Positions 1 through 8,029 are shown, counted from the stretch's first letter. The stretch: 47,975 nt of DNA from Muribacter muris (GCF_001038205.1 NZ_JWIZ01000062.1:1-47975); one strand, 5' to 3'. Program-made: numbers and translations. Notes: generated by a model from the sequence alone, not told the origin.

Positions 1-26
1 TATTGAAATAATTTGATTTTTATAAA

Positions 27-51
27 GGACACACGCAGTGTGTCCCTACAT
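27..51. repeat. Intergenic palindrome of the GTAGGGAC family
   Basis: The arms GGACACAC and GTGTGTCC flank a 3-base centre and are followed by CTACA. The right flank CCCTACA recurs at 31079-31102, and CCCTAC at 35054-35074, which suggests a dispersed element instead of a chance hairpin. It lies downstream of the minus-strand methyltransferase gene and could also help end that transcript, although no long U tract follows. Confidence 0.5.
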
Positions 52-122
52 TCTATTAAAATGTCTATTTTTGTGCATTTGCTACATAATACCGTACTTT
101 TGCAAAAAATGCCGCCAAACTG

Positions 123-131
123 ACCGCTTGT
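123..131 (-). repeat. DNA uptake signal sequence (USS), Apl type
   Basis: Exact ACAAGCGGT on the minus strand, just beyond the stop codon of the ICMT-like gene. This 9-mer is the known uptake core of the Actinobacillus pleuropneumoniae branch. Confidence 0.85.
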
Positions 132-136
132 TCATT

Positions 137-580
137 CTACCACAACCAACGGGGAACCTGTTTTTTATAATCTTGATAGTTGTCGCCGAATATGCGGGCG
201 AGCGATTGTTCTTCCGGCAAAATCTGAAAACGGGTGATAAACCACACAAAGCCCCATACCACCCCAAAACCGAGTAAGCGGTTCAACCATAAACTTTCCG
301 CCACCAAGAGAGCGGCAAGGGCAAAGTACATTGGGTTACGGCTCATACGGTAAACGCCTGAGGTAACTAAAACAGTGGTGTGAGCAGGCACGCGAGGGTC
401 AAGGGTGGTTTTGGCTTGATGAAAATACCACACGGCACAGCCGGCAACGATTAAGGCAGATACGCCGATAACGCCAGCAATTATTCTTTGGATAAAATGA
501 GGCTCTAGCACACTCGGTAACGCAAAAATGGCTATCGCACAACAAGCAAATACGAGTGGTGGCGGGTATTTCGGTTGCAT
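137..580 (-). CDS. ICMT-like membrane methyltransferase
   Basis: A 147-residue integral membrane protein of the isoprenylcysteine carboxyl methyltransferase/PEMT-like family. Hydrophobic segments cover about residues 9-50 and 84-120. The family signature is visible as RNPMY at 81-85 and, after the last membrane segment, LPEEQSLARIFGDNY at 121-135 followed by VPRW near the C terminus; these form the S-adenosylmethionine site in the family. Bacterial members methylate diverse small or lipid substrates, so the substrate here is unknown, and prenyl-cysteine is not expected in bacteria. The ATG overlaps the stop of the upstream fau gene by one base (TAATG), so the two are probably translationally coupled. 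Family assignment is firm; function is open. Confidence 0.85.
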   Translation of the reverse strand: MQPKYPPPLVFACCAIAIFALPSVLEPHFIQRIIAGVIGVSALIVAGCAVWYFHQAKTTLDPRVPAHTTVLVTSGVYRMSRNPMYFALAALLVAESLWLNRLLGFGVVWGFVWFITRFQILPEEQSLARIFGDNYQDYKKQVPRWLW

Positions 581-1164
581 TATTCACTCTCCCCAAGAAT
601 TAAATGTTGCAGGGGCATATCCCAACTTTCCAGCGGTAATTGCTCGACTTGCTGGCAGCGATGTGCCAAGCCGACACTCACCACATCAGGAATTTGTGCC
701 AAAGTGCGATCATAAAAGCCGCCGCCCATTCCTAACCGATTGCCCTGCTTATCGCACGCCACAAGCGGTAAAAACAGCATATCCAGTTGCTCAAAGGGCA
801 GTACCTTGCGTACGTCAAGGCGGGGTTCTAAAATCCCAAAGCGGTTCGGGGATAAATCTTGAGGGGATTGGTAGGCGATAAACAGAAGTTGATGAGCAGA
901 AAAAGGGTGCAATACCGGCAGATAGATTTTTTTCCCTTGTTTCAGTAGCCGATCAATCGCCGGTTGAGGCGAAATTTCCCCCTGAAATGCTTGATAAAAC
1001 GCAATATGTTGCGCTTGATACTGTTCAACTAACGTTAAAATATGAGGCAAAATGGCATTGGCGGCGAATTGTTGTTGTGCATCGCTTAACGCCAAACGCT
1101 TGGCTTTCATTGCTTGACGCAACAGTCGGCGTTGCTCACTAGAAGATAAAGAGGTATTTAACAT
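580..1164 (-). CDS. fau: 5-formyltetrahydrofolate cyclo-ligase
   Basis: Converts 5-formyltetrahydrofolate to 5,10-methenyltetrahydrofolate using ATP, in the cytosol. The 194-residue product shows the family's FQGEISP segment near residue 60 and the glycine-rich GNRLGMGGGFYDR motif near residue 145 that binds ATP and folate. The frame stays open 25 codons further upstream, but that stretch lies inside the 6S RNA gene, so I start at the ATG at 1164, six bases after the RNA's likely 3' end. The zapA-ssrS-fau order is conserved in gammaproteobacteria, and fau is usually transcribed by read-through from the 6S promoter. Its stop overlaps the next gene's ATG by one base. The exact start is moderately certain because no strong ribosome binding site is visible. 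Confidence 0.92.
   Translation of the reverse strand: MLNTSLSSSEQRRLLRQAMKAKRLALSDAQQQFAANAILPHILTLVEQYQAQHIAFYQAFQGEISPQPAIDRLLKQGKKIYLPVLHPFSAHQLLFIAYQSPQDLSPNRFGILEPRLDVRKVLPFEQLDMLFLPLVACDKQGNRLGMGGGFYDRTLAQIPDVVSVGLAHRCQQVEQLPLESWDMPLQHLILGESE
761..769 (+). repeat. DNA uptake signal sequence inside fau
   Basis: Exact ACAAGCGGT on the plus strand within the fau coding region, one of three intragenic perfect copies in the window. Confidence 0.8.
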
Positions 1165-1169
1165 AGATA

Positions 1170-1354
1170 AAAGACCCGAAGTGCCGTTACCTGTTGTGGT
1201 CCTTGAACCAGAAGGTTCAAGGGAGTCGAACATATTCATTTTTAGGCTTCTCGCTAGGCGAGCCTGCTCACCAACAAATAGGAGCTCAACTCAAGGAGTT
1301 TTAAATATCGGCTCAGGGACGTAACAAGCAACGTACACCTCAGGCGAAAGAAAT
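1170..1354 (-). ncRNA. ssrS: 6S RNA
   Basis: A roughly 185-base RNA that mimics an open promoter and sequesters sigma70 RNA polymerase in stationary phase. Read on the minus strand, the region has hallmark 6S segments: CCCTGAGCCGATATTT, then TTGGTGAGCA, GAGAAGCCT, and the arm pair CCTTGAACC / GGTTCAAGG. The ends close a terminal stem: GCCTGAGGTGT (1345-1335) pairs with GGCACTTCGGGT (1185-1174), allowing G-U pairs. Length matches the 184-base E. coli RNA. Position between zapA and fau is the canonical location. The exact ends are inferred from the stem and could move by a few bases. Confidence 0.95.
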
Positions 1355-1416
1355 ACTAACGGAATTTAACGTTTTTTCCTAGTGGTCAGATCAATAAAAT
1401 TGCAGAAATCGGTTCA

Positions 1417-1743
1417 TTAGTTATTTTCTTGACCAATTGATACCGTCTCCGCCCCGCTTGATTGCAATTTTGCCAGCGATTGATCGAGATGTTGTACACA
1501 AGCCATTAGCACATTCTTATTTTCTGCATTTTTGCGCTGCTCCAACTCAAGCTCATAATTCAAATTGAGCGACACAATCGACAACACTTTCTCCAACTGA
1601 ATAATGCCCGATTGCTCTTTTAACAGGCTGACCCGTTCCTCTAAACGTTGTGCCGATTCTCGCAGCGCCTCTTGCTGCTCCGGCGGGCAGTATAAACGTA
1701 GCACCTGACCAAAAAGCGATAATTCAATATTATTTTTCGACAT
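1417..1743 (-). CDS. zapA: Cell division protein ZapA
   Basis: A 108-residue cytosolic FtsZ-binding protein that bundles protofilaments and stabilises the Z ring with ZapB. The N-terminal part (about 1-40) matches the ZapA head that contacts FtsZ, with the IELSLFGQVLRLYCP segment. The rest is a long helix with heptad-like leucines typical of the dimerising coiled coil (LEERVSLLKEQ, then LEKVLSIVSLNLNYELE). It heads a minus-strand group followed by 6S RNA and fau, and is divergent from ygfB with 74 bases between them, so the two share a promoter region. Length and order agree with gammaproteobacterial relatives. Confidence 0.92.
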   Translation of the reverse strand: MSKNNIELSLFGQVLRLYCPPEQQEALRESAQRLEERVSLLKEQSGIIQLEKVLSIVSLNLNYELELEQRKNAENKNVLMACVQHLDQSLAKLQSSGAETVSIGQENN

Positions 1744-1817
1744 TGTCGGGAAATCCTCACGAACTCAAAATTTTTTGCTATTATGCCACCCTTTGACTAA
1801 ATCACAAATAACAGACT

Positions 1818-2366
1818 ATGGCTATTTCTCACCGTAACGACTTCAAACAACTGATTAGCGAGCTCCAAATCGACTATACTCCCGCGGAATTTCACGGTTT
1901 TTTAAGCGGTTTATTGGCAGGCGGTATTCAAGATGACTCTTGGCAAACGCTCACCTATCAATTTACCCATAACGGACACGCTTTTTCACAAGCGCCATTA
2001 GCGAAATTAACTGAATTTTATCAACAGCTTAGTCAAAGTTTTGATGAAGCCGATACGCTATTTTCCCTGTGGCAGCCCGCAGATGAAAACGGCTTTACAC
2101 TTGCCGATGGGATCGCAGAATGGACAGAACATTTTCTGCTTGGATTAGGGTTAGCCCAACCAAAACTGCAACAAGAAACCGATGAGGTCGGCGAAGCAAT
2201 TGACGATCTCGCTGAAATCGCCAAATTGGGTTATGACGAACAAGATAACAATGACGATTTACTCGCCGCCGGTGAAGAAATTATTGAATATCTGCGGGTG
2301 GTCAGCCTGTTTTTACATAGCCATTTTTCGCCTTCTTGCAAAAGCAAAAACCCTCAACTTCACTAA
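1818..2366 (+). CDS. ygfB: YgfB/UPF0149 family protein
   Basis: A 182-residue acidic, all-helical cytosolic protein of the YecA/UPF0149 family, recognised from the N-terminal segment AEFHGFLSGLLAGG at about residues 23-36 and from EWTEHFLLGLG near 101-111. Its place divergent from zapA matches the ygfB-zapA arrangement in other gammaproteobacteria. The biochemical role is not settled in most species; in Pseudomonas aeruginosa a YgfB relative is reported to influence AmpDh3 expression and beta-lactam tolerance. No metal-binding C-terminal SEC-C motif is present, which separates it from YecA proper. It ends convergently, 19 bases from the YcsI-family gene. Confidence 0.85.
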   Translation: MAISHRNDFKQLISELQIDYTPAEFHGFLSGLLAGGIQDDSWQTLTYQFTHNGHAFSQAPLAKLTEFYQQLSQSFDEADTLFSLWQPADENGFTLADGIAEWTEHFLLGLGLAQPKLQQETDEVGEAIDDLAEIAKLGYDEQDNNDDLLAAGEEIIEYLRVVSLFLHSHFSPSCKSKNPQLH

Positions 2367-2385
2367 TTATACCTTTACAAACCGT

Positions 2386-3180
2386 TCATTCAGCAGTCTG
2401 TTTCAAGGCGACATTCTGAATATCGGTAATAAACATACATCCCGGTGAATGGGTAATCACGAGCGGCAATTTCGCCTCTAAAATCACATTTTGAGGCGTT
2501 ACGCCGCACGCCCAGAAAACTGGGATCTCCTGCGCTTTGATCTCAACAGCGTCCCCAAAATCCGGTTGAGAGAGATCCGCAATCCCGATCGCTTCGGGAT
2601 CGCCGAAATGAATAGGCGCACCGTGTACGGAAGGAAATTGAGCGGTAATCGCTTCAGCACGCAATGCCTGTTCTCTCGTATAAGGGCGCATAGAGACCAC
2701 CATATTTCCTTTAAATGCTCCAACGGCTTGGCAAGCGATATTTGTTCGATACATCGGCACATTACATTGTTGCTCAATATGGCGTACACCTAAACCCGCA
2801 CTTAATAAACTCTCCTCGAAAGAAAAGCTACACCCGATTAAAAATCCCACCATATTTTCATTGAAATAGCTTTCAACATCATAAAGTTGTTGGGTTCTCA
2901 CACCGTTTTCATATACATAATATTCGGGAATATCCGTATAAATATTCCCGCTTTTTGCCACTGCCTGCGTAAATTTCGTCCCCCTGACAATCTCTAATAT
3001 CGGGCAAGGTTTAGGGTTTTTGGCACAAAATACCTCAAAATCATCGGCATATTCTTTCGGCAAAATGACTAAATTCGCTTGAGCATATCCCAATGCCATT
3101 CCTGATGTTTGTCCGGTAATGTGTTGTTTTGCAATCAATTCTCTTAACATTGCCGGTGAATAATGTGCATATTGATTCAT
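2386..3180 (-). CDS. YcsI / D-glutamate cyclase family protein (putative hydro-lyase)
   Basis: A 264-residue cytosolic protein of the DUF1445/UPF0317 family, often annotated as a putative hydro-lyase. In Bacillus subtilis the relative ycsI lies in the ycsF-ycsG-ycsI-kipI-kipA cluster, and the same domain occurs in mammalian D-glutamate cyclase, which makes 5-oxo-D-proline. Here the pxpBCA genes and a YcsG-like transporter lie on the opposite strand 1.1 kb away, which supports a role in 5-oxoproline or D-glutamate metabolism; the activity itself is inferred. Visible family segments include ARPENW-like C-terminal wording on the other strand being absent here and, on this strand, CPILEIVRG near residue 60, GFLIGCSFSFEESLL near 113-127 and HSPGCMFITD near the C terminus. 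An AAGGAG ribosome binding site sits about eight bases before the ATG. Confidence 0.8.
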   Translation of the reverse strand: MNQYAHYSPAMLRELIAKQHITGQTSGMALGYAQANLVILPKEYADDFEVFCAKNPKPCPILEIVRGTKFTQAVAKSGNIYTDIPEYYVYENGVRTQQLYDVESYFNENMVGFLIGCSFSFEESLLSAGLGVRHIEQQCNVPMYRTNIACQAVGAFKGNMVVSMRPYTREQALRAEAITAQFPSVHGAPIHFGDPEAIGIADLSQPDFGDAVEIKAQEIPVFWACGVTPQNVILEAKLPLVITHSPGCMFITDIQNVALKQTAE

Positions 3181-3397
3181 CTTTGTCTCCTTTTTAGGTA
3201 TGAACTAAAAATGCTCTGATGTTACAACTACACTTTACACTAATCAACCGCTGATCCACCTTGCAAAATATTCACTCAATCTCACCGCTTGCCCGTTTAT
3301 TTTGTGATCGTGATCGTAAAATCGATCTCTATTTCTGCTTTTTTCCATAAAAACGCTATATTTTCACCTTTAATATTCTGATGAGAAGGAAAGGAAA

Positions 3398-4219
3398 ATG
3401 TGGCGCTCGCTCCTCTTTTTACTATGCACTTCGTTGGTAGCACAACCCTTGGATCTAATGCTATTGGAGCAATACCGAGATCAAGATATTCGAGGCTGGG
3501 TAATGAGCGAAAAGTTAGACGGCGTAAGGGGTTACTGGAACGGCAAGCAGTTACTCAGTCGCCAAGGCTACCCGCTTTCAGCACCGGATTATTTTACCCA
3601 ATCTTTTCCACCCTTTGCTATTGACGGCGAACTGTTTAGCGAGCGGGGAAAATTTGAAGAGATAGCAGCTACCGTACGCTCTGCCAGCCCTAAGGGGTGG
3701 TACAAGCTCAAACTCTATGTTTTCGATGTGCCGCAAGCTCAAGGCGATCTGTTTGCCCGCTTGAAAACCTTGGCGGATTATCTCGCCCAGAACCCGACAC
3801 CCTATATTCACATTATCCCGCAAATCCCCGTTAAAGATGACGCTCATCTCAAGCAATTTTTCGAGCAAATTCAAGCTGCCGGCGGCGAGGGTGTTGTGGT
3901 GAGAAATCCTCACTCCCCCTATATTCACGGGCGTTCCGCCCAAATTCTTAAATTGAAAGCAGTCGCCGATGCGGAATGTGAAGTCGTAGCTCACCATCAA
4001 GGCAAAGGAAAATATCAGGGCAAACTCGGCGCAATTAGCTGCCGCAATGAACAAGGTATATTCCGGATCGGTTCGGGCTTTAAGGATAAAGATCGGGAAA
4101 ACCCGCCGCCAATCGGGGCAATTATCACCTACAAATATCGAGGGCTAACCGCCTCCGGCAAACCCCGCTTTGCCACCTACTGGCGTATCCGATCCGATTA
4201 TAACTTAGAGTTAAAATGA
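3398..4219 (+). CDS. Secreted ATP-dependent DNA ligase
   Basis: A 273-residue minimal ATP-dependent DNA ligase, related to the H. influenzae enzyme that seals nicks using ATP. Residues 1-15 form a hydrophobic leader (WRSLLFLLCTSLVA) ending AQP, consistent with export to the periplasm. Nucleotidyltransferase motifs follow: motif I SEKLDGVR with the adenylated lysine K39, DGEL at 76-79, motif III YVFD at 107-110, motif IV GEGVVVR at 163-169, and motif V ILKLK at 183-187. A short OB domain (from about residue 190) completes it. There is no zinc finger, helix-hairpin-helix or BRCT domain, so this is not the replicative NAD-dependent LigA. A strong AGGAAAGGA precedes the ATG. A link to natural transformation or extracellular DNA is plausible but unproven. 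Confidence 0.9.
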   Translation: MWRSLLFLLCTSLVAQPLDLMLLEQYRDQDIRGWVMSEKLDGVRGYWNGKQLLSRQGYPLSAPDYFTQSFPPFAIDGELFSERGKFEEIAATVRSASPKGWYKLKLYVFDVPQAQGDLFARLKTLADYLAQNPTPYIHIIPQIPVKDDAHLKQFFEQIQAAGGEGVVVRNPHSPYIHGRSAQILKLKAVADAECEVVAHHQGKGKYQGKLGAISCRNEQGIFRIGSGFKDKDRENPPPIGAIITYKYRGLTASGKPRFATYWRIRSDYNLELK

Positions 4220-4234
4220 CAAACTAAATAGTAT

Positions 4235-4263
4235 TTGACAAATCACCCCGTATAACGTAAAAC
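4235..4263 (+). promoter_or_regulatory. Candidate sigma70 promoter for pxpBCA
   Basis: A perfect TTGACA at 4235-4240 is followed after 17 bases by TAAAAC at 4258-4263. It lies 34 bases before the pxpB ATG. The -10 is weak; TATAAC at 4251 is closer to consensus but only 10 bases from the -35. Confidence 0.4.
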
Positions 4264-4296
4264 ATATTTACATTATTTTAACAATATAGGGACGCT

Positions 4297-4947
4297 ATGT
4301 TATCCATTAGCTATACCAGCGAACACTCTTTGTTATGTACCCTGCCACCACCGGCAACATTGAGCAACCAACAACGCCTTTGGCGAATGGCAGACGAGGC
4401 AAACACATTGCCGAATGTGCTGGAAGTGGTCGTTGGAATGAATAATTTAACCGTTTTTCACGATCTCAATGCCGATACGGGCGTTTTAATGGAAATCCTG
4501 CAACAACGCTGGCAAACTCTCCAACATCAAAGTAGCACACATCAAGGGCGTTTAGTGGAAATCCCCGTCCATTACGGCGGTGAATTTGGCGAAGATCTGC
4601 AAGATGTCGCCCGCTTTCACCAGACCACCCCTGAAGACATTATCCGCCGCCATACCGAACCTACCTATACGGTTTTTATGATGGGCTTTCAACCCGGTTT
4701 CCCCTATTTAGGCGGTTTGCCCGATAATCTCCACACGCCACGCCGTGATGTACCACGCACTAAAGTGCCGGCAGGATCAGTCGGCATCGGCGGCAGCCAA
4801 ACGGGTATTTACCCCTTTAGTTCACCGGGCGGGTGGCAGTTACTCGGTAAAACCGAGATAGCCCTTTTCGATTTAACCCTTAGCCCGCCGGTTCTACTCA
4901 AAGCAGGCGATCAAGTGAGATTTGTGGCAGAGAGTATCAGACTATGA
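4297..4947 (+). CDS. pxpB: 5-oxoprolinase subunit PxpB (KipI-like)
   Basis: A 216-residue subunit of the bacterial ATP-dependent 5-oxoprolinase, which opens 5-oxo-L-proline to L-glutamate. The KipI/allophanate hydrolase subunit 1 signature appears as FMMGFQPGFPYLGGLP at about residues 127-142, followed by the TPRR and PAGSVGIGGSQTGIYP segments. The N-terminal domain (1-80) and C-terminal cyclophilin-like domain (90-210) have the usual order. It overlaps pxpC by four bases (ATGA), and pxpC overlaps pxpA, so the three are cotranscribed and probably made in equal amounts. In Bacillus the related KipI inhibits the sporulation kinase KinA, which is irrelevant here. AGGGA lies upstream of the ATG. 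Confidence 0.93.
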   Translation: MLSISYTSEHSLLCTLPPPATLSNQQRLWRMADEANTLPNVLEVVVGMNNLTVFHDLNADTGVLMEILQQRWQTLQHQSSTHQGRLVEIPVHYGGEFGEDLQDVARFHQTTPEDIIRRHTEPTYTVFMMGFQPGFPYLGGLPDNLHTPRRDVPRTKVPAGSVGIGGSQTGIYPFSSPGGWQLLGKTEIALFDLTLSPPVLLKAGDQVRFVAESIRL

Positions 4948-5876
4948 TTTATATTGAACAAATGCAGGGCTTTGCCCATATACAAGATTTAGGGCGCTTT
5001 GGGCTACGCCGTTTCGGTATCGGACACGCCGGAGCAATGGATTCATTGGCACTTCAAGCGGGCAACTTATTACTTGATAATCCTGACAATGCGTCGGCAA
5101 TCGAGCTGACACTTGCCGGAATGACGCTCACCTTCGATTGCTCCACGCCGTTTTGTATCACGGGTGCGATCATTGAGGCGGAATTAGACGGTATGCCCGT
5201 CCTGCCCTACTGGCGTTACACCGCCAAAGCTCGTCAGCGTTTAACCTTAAAACGCTTTATCTCCGGCAACTATGCCTATCTGTGCGTGGCTGGCGGCTTT
5301 AATGTGCCACTTGTGCTTGGCTCTGCCAGTACCGATCTAAAAGCCGAATTTGGCGGCTATCAAGGGCGTTTGCTCAAAAGTGGCGATCACTTGGCAACGG
5401 GGCGGCGGGATACAACATTATCTCAACTAGGGGTTGAACCGATTGCCTTTACCAATAAAATTTACGCCACCCAATCCTCAGAATTTGATGCGTTCAGCCC
5501 ACAAAGCCAACAGGCTTTTTTCTCACAAGGCTGGCAATTACAGGCGAACAGTAACCGAATGGGCTACCGTTTCAGCGGTTTGCAACCTTTAGCTCTCAAC
5601 GCACCGCTTGAAATGCTCTCTTACGCCGCCCCAGCCGGCACGGTACAAGTCCCGCCGGATGGGCAACCCATCATTTTAATGGCAGATGCGCAAACCACCG
5701 GCGGTTATCCCAAAATCGCCTGCGTCATTCAAGCGGATTTAGGTCGATTAGCCCAAAATCCGTTCAGCAGTAATGTCTATTTTGAATGTGTATCGCGAGA
5801 GCAAGCCCTTCGCCTTTATCAAGCCAATCAAGATTATTTAAACCGAATACGGAGATGCGTCTATGAAGCACGTTGA
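4944..5876 (+). CDS. pxpC: 5-oxoprolinase subunit PxpC (KipA-like)
   Basis: A 310-residue biotin-dependent-carboxyltransferase-like subunit that partners PxpB in the 5-oxoprolinase complex. Family landmarks are the opening [21 protein letters not shown] at about residues 13-33 (quoted only to define the motif), FCITGA near 70, and the C-terminal [22 protein letters not shown] stretch from about residue 246. These match the allophanate hydrolase subunit 2/AHS2 domain along its length. Start and stop overlap with pxpB and pxpA (14 bases with pxpA) indicate tight translational coupling. PxpA, PxpB and PxpC together carry out the reaction; none is known to suffice alone. Confidence 0.93.
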   Translation: MIYIEQMQGFAHIQDLGRFGLRRFGIGHAGAMDSLALQAGNLLLDNPDNASAIELTLAGMTLTFDCSTPFCITGAIIEAELDGMPVLPYWRYTAKARQRLTLKRFISGNYAYLCVAGGFNVPLVLGSASTDLKAEFGGYQGRLLKSGDHLATGRRDTTLSQLGVEPIAFTNKIYATQSSEFDAFSPQSQQAFFSQGWQLQANSNRMGYRFSGLQPLALNAPLEMLSYAAPAGTVQVPPDGQPIILMADAQTTGGYPKIACVIQADLGRLAQNPFSSNVYFECVSREQALRLYQANQDYLNRIRRCVYEAR

Positions 5877-6606
5877 TTTAAACGTTGATCTCGCCGAAGG
5901 CTGTGGCAACGATCAAACTCTTTTGCAATTAGTTACCTCTGCCAATGTCGCCTGCGGCTTACACGCAGGCGATTACCAAAAAATGCGCCAAGCAATCCTT
6001 TGGGCAAAGCAACACAAAGTACGGGTTGGCGCACACCCGAGTTTTCCCGATCGCAAAAATTTCGGGCGGACACCAATGACCCTGCCCGATGAAGAGTTGC
6101 AAGCCTGCCTACTCTACCAACTTGGCGCAATGAAAGCACTCTGTGAAGCCTATGACGTGCCGCTCGCCTATGTAAAGCCGCACGGGGCGTTGTACAATCA
6201 AGCTGCACAAGATGAACATTTGGCAGCCCTGATCGCCTCGACTATCAAGGTTTTTGATCCAAACCTTAAATTGATGGGGCTTGCCGGCAGCCTGATGCTT
6301 GATGCCGCTCAAAAACAAGGATTAGGCGTGATTTCCGAAGTCTTTGCCGATCGCCATTATCTCTCGGACGGTTCACTCGTCCCGCGTAGCCGAGCCGATG
6401 CACTGATTGAGAGCGATGAAGAAGCAATCCGCCAAGTGCTACAAATGGTATTAGACGGCACAGTAACCGCCGTCGACGGTCAAAGGGTGGCAATCCAAGC
6501 CGACAGTATTTGTCTGCACGGTGATGGCGCACACGCCATTGAATTTGCTGAAAAAATTCGGCTGGCACTGACCCAACAAGGCATCGCACTCTCTGCCAAC
6601 GGCTAA
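5863..6606 (+). CDS. pxpA: 5-oxoprolinase subunit PxpA (LamB/YcsF family)
   Basis: A 247-residue LamB/YcsF-family protein with a TIM-barrel-like polysaccharide-deacetylase-type fold, the third subunit of 5-oxoprolinase. It opens with [14 protein letters not shown] at residues 4-17, then [11 protein letters not shown] at about 28-38 and [14 protein letters not shown] near 57-70. KPHGALYN follows near 104, and CLHGDG near 219. These carry the Asp and His residues conserved in the family. The gene starts inside the end of pxpC. No transcription terminator is obvious after it; 229 bases separate it from the NRAMP-like transporter gene on the same strand. Confidence 0.94.
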   Translation: MKHVDLNVDLAEGCGNDQTLLQLVTSANVACGLHAGDYQKMRQAILWAKQHKVRVGAHPSFPDRKNFGRTPMTLPDEELQACLLYQLGAMKALCEAYDVPLAYVKPHGALYNQAAQDEHLAALIASTIKVFDPNLKLMGLAGSLMLDAAQKQGLGVISEVFADRHYLSDGSLVPRSRADALIESDEEAIRQVLQMVLDGTVTAVDGQRVAIQADSICLHGDGAHAIEFAEKIRLALTQQGIALSANG

Positions 6607-6835
6607 ATTCACGCGGTGAGTTCGTGGCAAAAATCTGCAAAAGGTCTTATGCCGTGGCTAGAGAAAACTATCCGCATCGTGCGTAGGCGTTTGAGCGGTA
6701 CTCGCTCACCTAAAACGATTGGCGTTGAACAATGCCGTGAAACCGTTCGGTGTGTGCATTTTTGCAAATATTGCTGCGCAACCGACCGCTTACTTACATC
6801 ACATAACAACAAACCACTTTATTTAGGGGAACACA
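6607..6835 (+). other. Unassigned spacer between pxpA and the NRAMP-like gene
   Basis: These 229 bases contain no gene I can support. They hold short inverted repeats (GGTGAG at 6615-6620 and CTCACC at 6705-6710) and a degenerate USS, ACCGCTTAC near 6782-6790, preceded by a GCAAA-containing flank. An open frame crosses the region but its translation has no recognisable domain. TAGGGGAA just before 6836 is the ribosome binding site of the next gene. Confidence 0.5.
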
Positions 6836-8020
6836 ATGTCAAACAACCGTAATGCCCTGTTAGGCGCCGCTTTTTTAATGGCTACCTCTGCAATCGGCCC
6901 GGGCTTTTTAACCCAAACCGCAACCTTTACCCAAACCTTGCTTGCCAGTTTTGGTTTTGTGATTTTACTCTCTATTTTGCTGGATATCGGCGCACAGCTC
7001 AACATTTGGCGGATTGTGGCAGTTTCCGAGAAAAAAGCCCAAGATATTGCCAACGCCATTGTACCGGGCGCAGGCTATTTTTTAGCGATCTTAATCGTAA
7101 TGGGCGGCTTGGCGTTTAACATCGGTAACGTGGGCGGTGCCGGGCTGGGCTTAAATATTCTCACCGGTTTATCGCCTGAAACCGGTGCCATCATCAGCGG
7201 TGCATTGGCAATCGGGATCTTTTTATTCAAGGAAGCCGGTAAAGCAATGGATCGCTTCGCGCAAGTAATGGGCTTTGTGATGATCGCTTTAACGATTTAT
7301 GTCGCCGTCAAAGCAAACCCGCCGTTAGCCGATGCCGCAGTACACACTTTTTTGCCGGAAAAATTGGACGTCATCGCCATTGTAACCCTCGTAGGCGGCA
7401 CGGTCGGCGGCTATATCACCTTTGCCGGCGCTCACCGTTTACTGGATGCGGGTATTACCGGCAAATCTGCACTAAAACAGGTCAGCAAAAGCTCGATTTC
7501 CGCTATTCTTATTGCCTCTATTATGCGTATCGTGCTGTTTTTAGCAGTCTTAGGTGTGGTTTCCCAAGGCGTTACCCTTGATCCGAAAAACCCTGCCGCC
7601 ACGCCCTTTTCTTACGCTGCCGGCAACCTCGGCTTGATGATTTTCGGCATTGTCATTTGGGCAGCCTCCATTACCTCCGTCATCGGCGCAGCCTACACCT
7701 CCGTATCATTTATCACCAGTTTCTCACCGAGCATTGAAAAGCACAAAAATTACTGGATTATCGCTTTTATCGTGATTTCTACCGCCGTGCTGGCGACTAT
7801 CGGTCGCCCTGCGCAAGTGCTGGTTTTTGTCGGCACACTTAACGGCTTGATCTTACCGATCTCCCTCGGCTTGATCCTGCTCGCCGCACACAAAAGCCGC
7901 ATTGTCGGCGACTACAAACACCCTGTTTGGATGACCGTTTGCGGCGCGATCGTGGTTGTGCTAATGGCGGTGCTGAGTGCGATGACGCTCTCTAAATATA
8001 TCGGCAATTTAATCGGCTAA
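6836..8020 (+). CDS. NRAMP-fold transporter, YcsG-like, lacking metal motifs
   Basis: A 394-residue inner membrane protein with about eleven hydrophobic segments, related to the NRAMP (SLC11) superfamily and to YcsG of the Bacillus ycs/pxp cluster. Canonical metal-transporting NRAMPs carry DPGN in helix 1 and MPH in helix 6. Here helix 1 reads AIGPGFL at residues 19-25, so the Asp and Asn are missing, and helix 6 reads GGYITFAGAHR at about 191-201, with no Met-Pro-His. Metal transport is therefore doubtful. Position directly after pxpBCA suggests uptake of 5-oxoproline or a related acid; that is inference. A USS begins exactly at the base after the stop codon. Confidence 0.8.
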   Translation: MSNNRNALLGAAFLMATSAIGPGFLTQTATFTQTLLASFGFVILLSILLDIGAQLNIWRIVAVSEKKAQDIANAIVPGAGYFLAILIVMGGLAFNIGNVGGAGLGLNILTGLSPETGAIISGALAIGIFLFKEAGKAMDRFAQVMGFVMIALTIYVAVKANPPLADAAVHTFLPEKLDVIAIVTLVGGTVGGYITFAGAHRLLDAGITGKSALKQVSKSSISAILIASIMRIVLFLAVLGVVSQGVTLDPKNPAATPFSYAAGNLGLMIFGIVIWAASITSVIGAAYTSVSFITSFSPSIEKHKNYWIIAFIVISTAVLATIGRPAQVLVFVGTLNGLILPISLGLILLAAHKSRIVGDYKHPVWMTVCGAIVVVLMAVLSAMTLSKYIGNLIG

Positions 8021-8029
8021 ACAAGCGGT
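8021..8029 (+). repeat. DNA uptake signal sequence
   Basis: Exact ACAAGCGGT immediately after the NRAMP-like stop codon, with the usual TCGGATT extension. Confidence 0.85.

Noticed and set aside
6616-6852. Open frame of 78 codons between pxpA and the NRAMP-like gene
   Set aside because: It runs into the start of the real gene, has no recognisable domain and crosses a USS-like site; it is likely chance.
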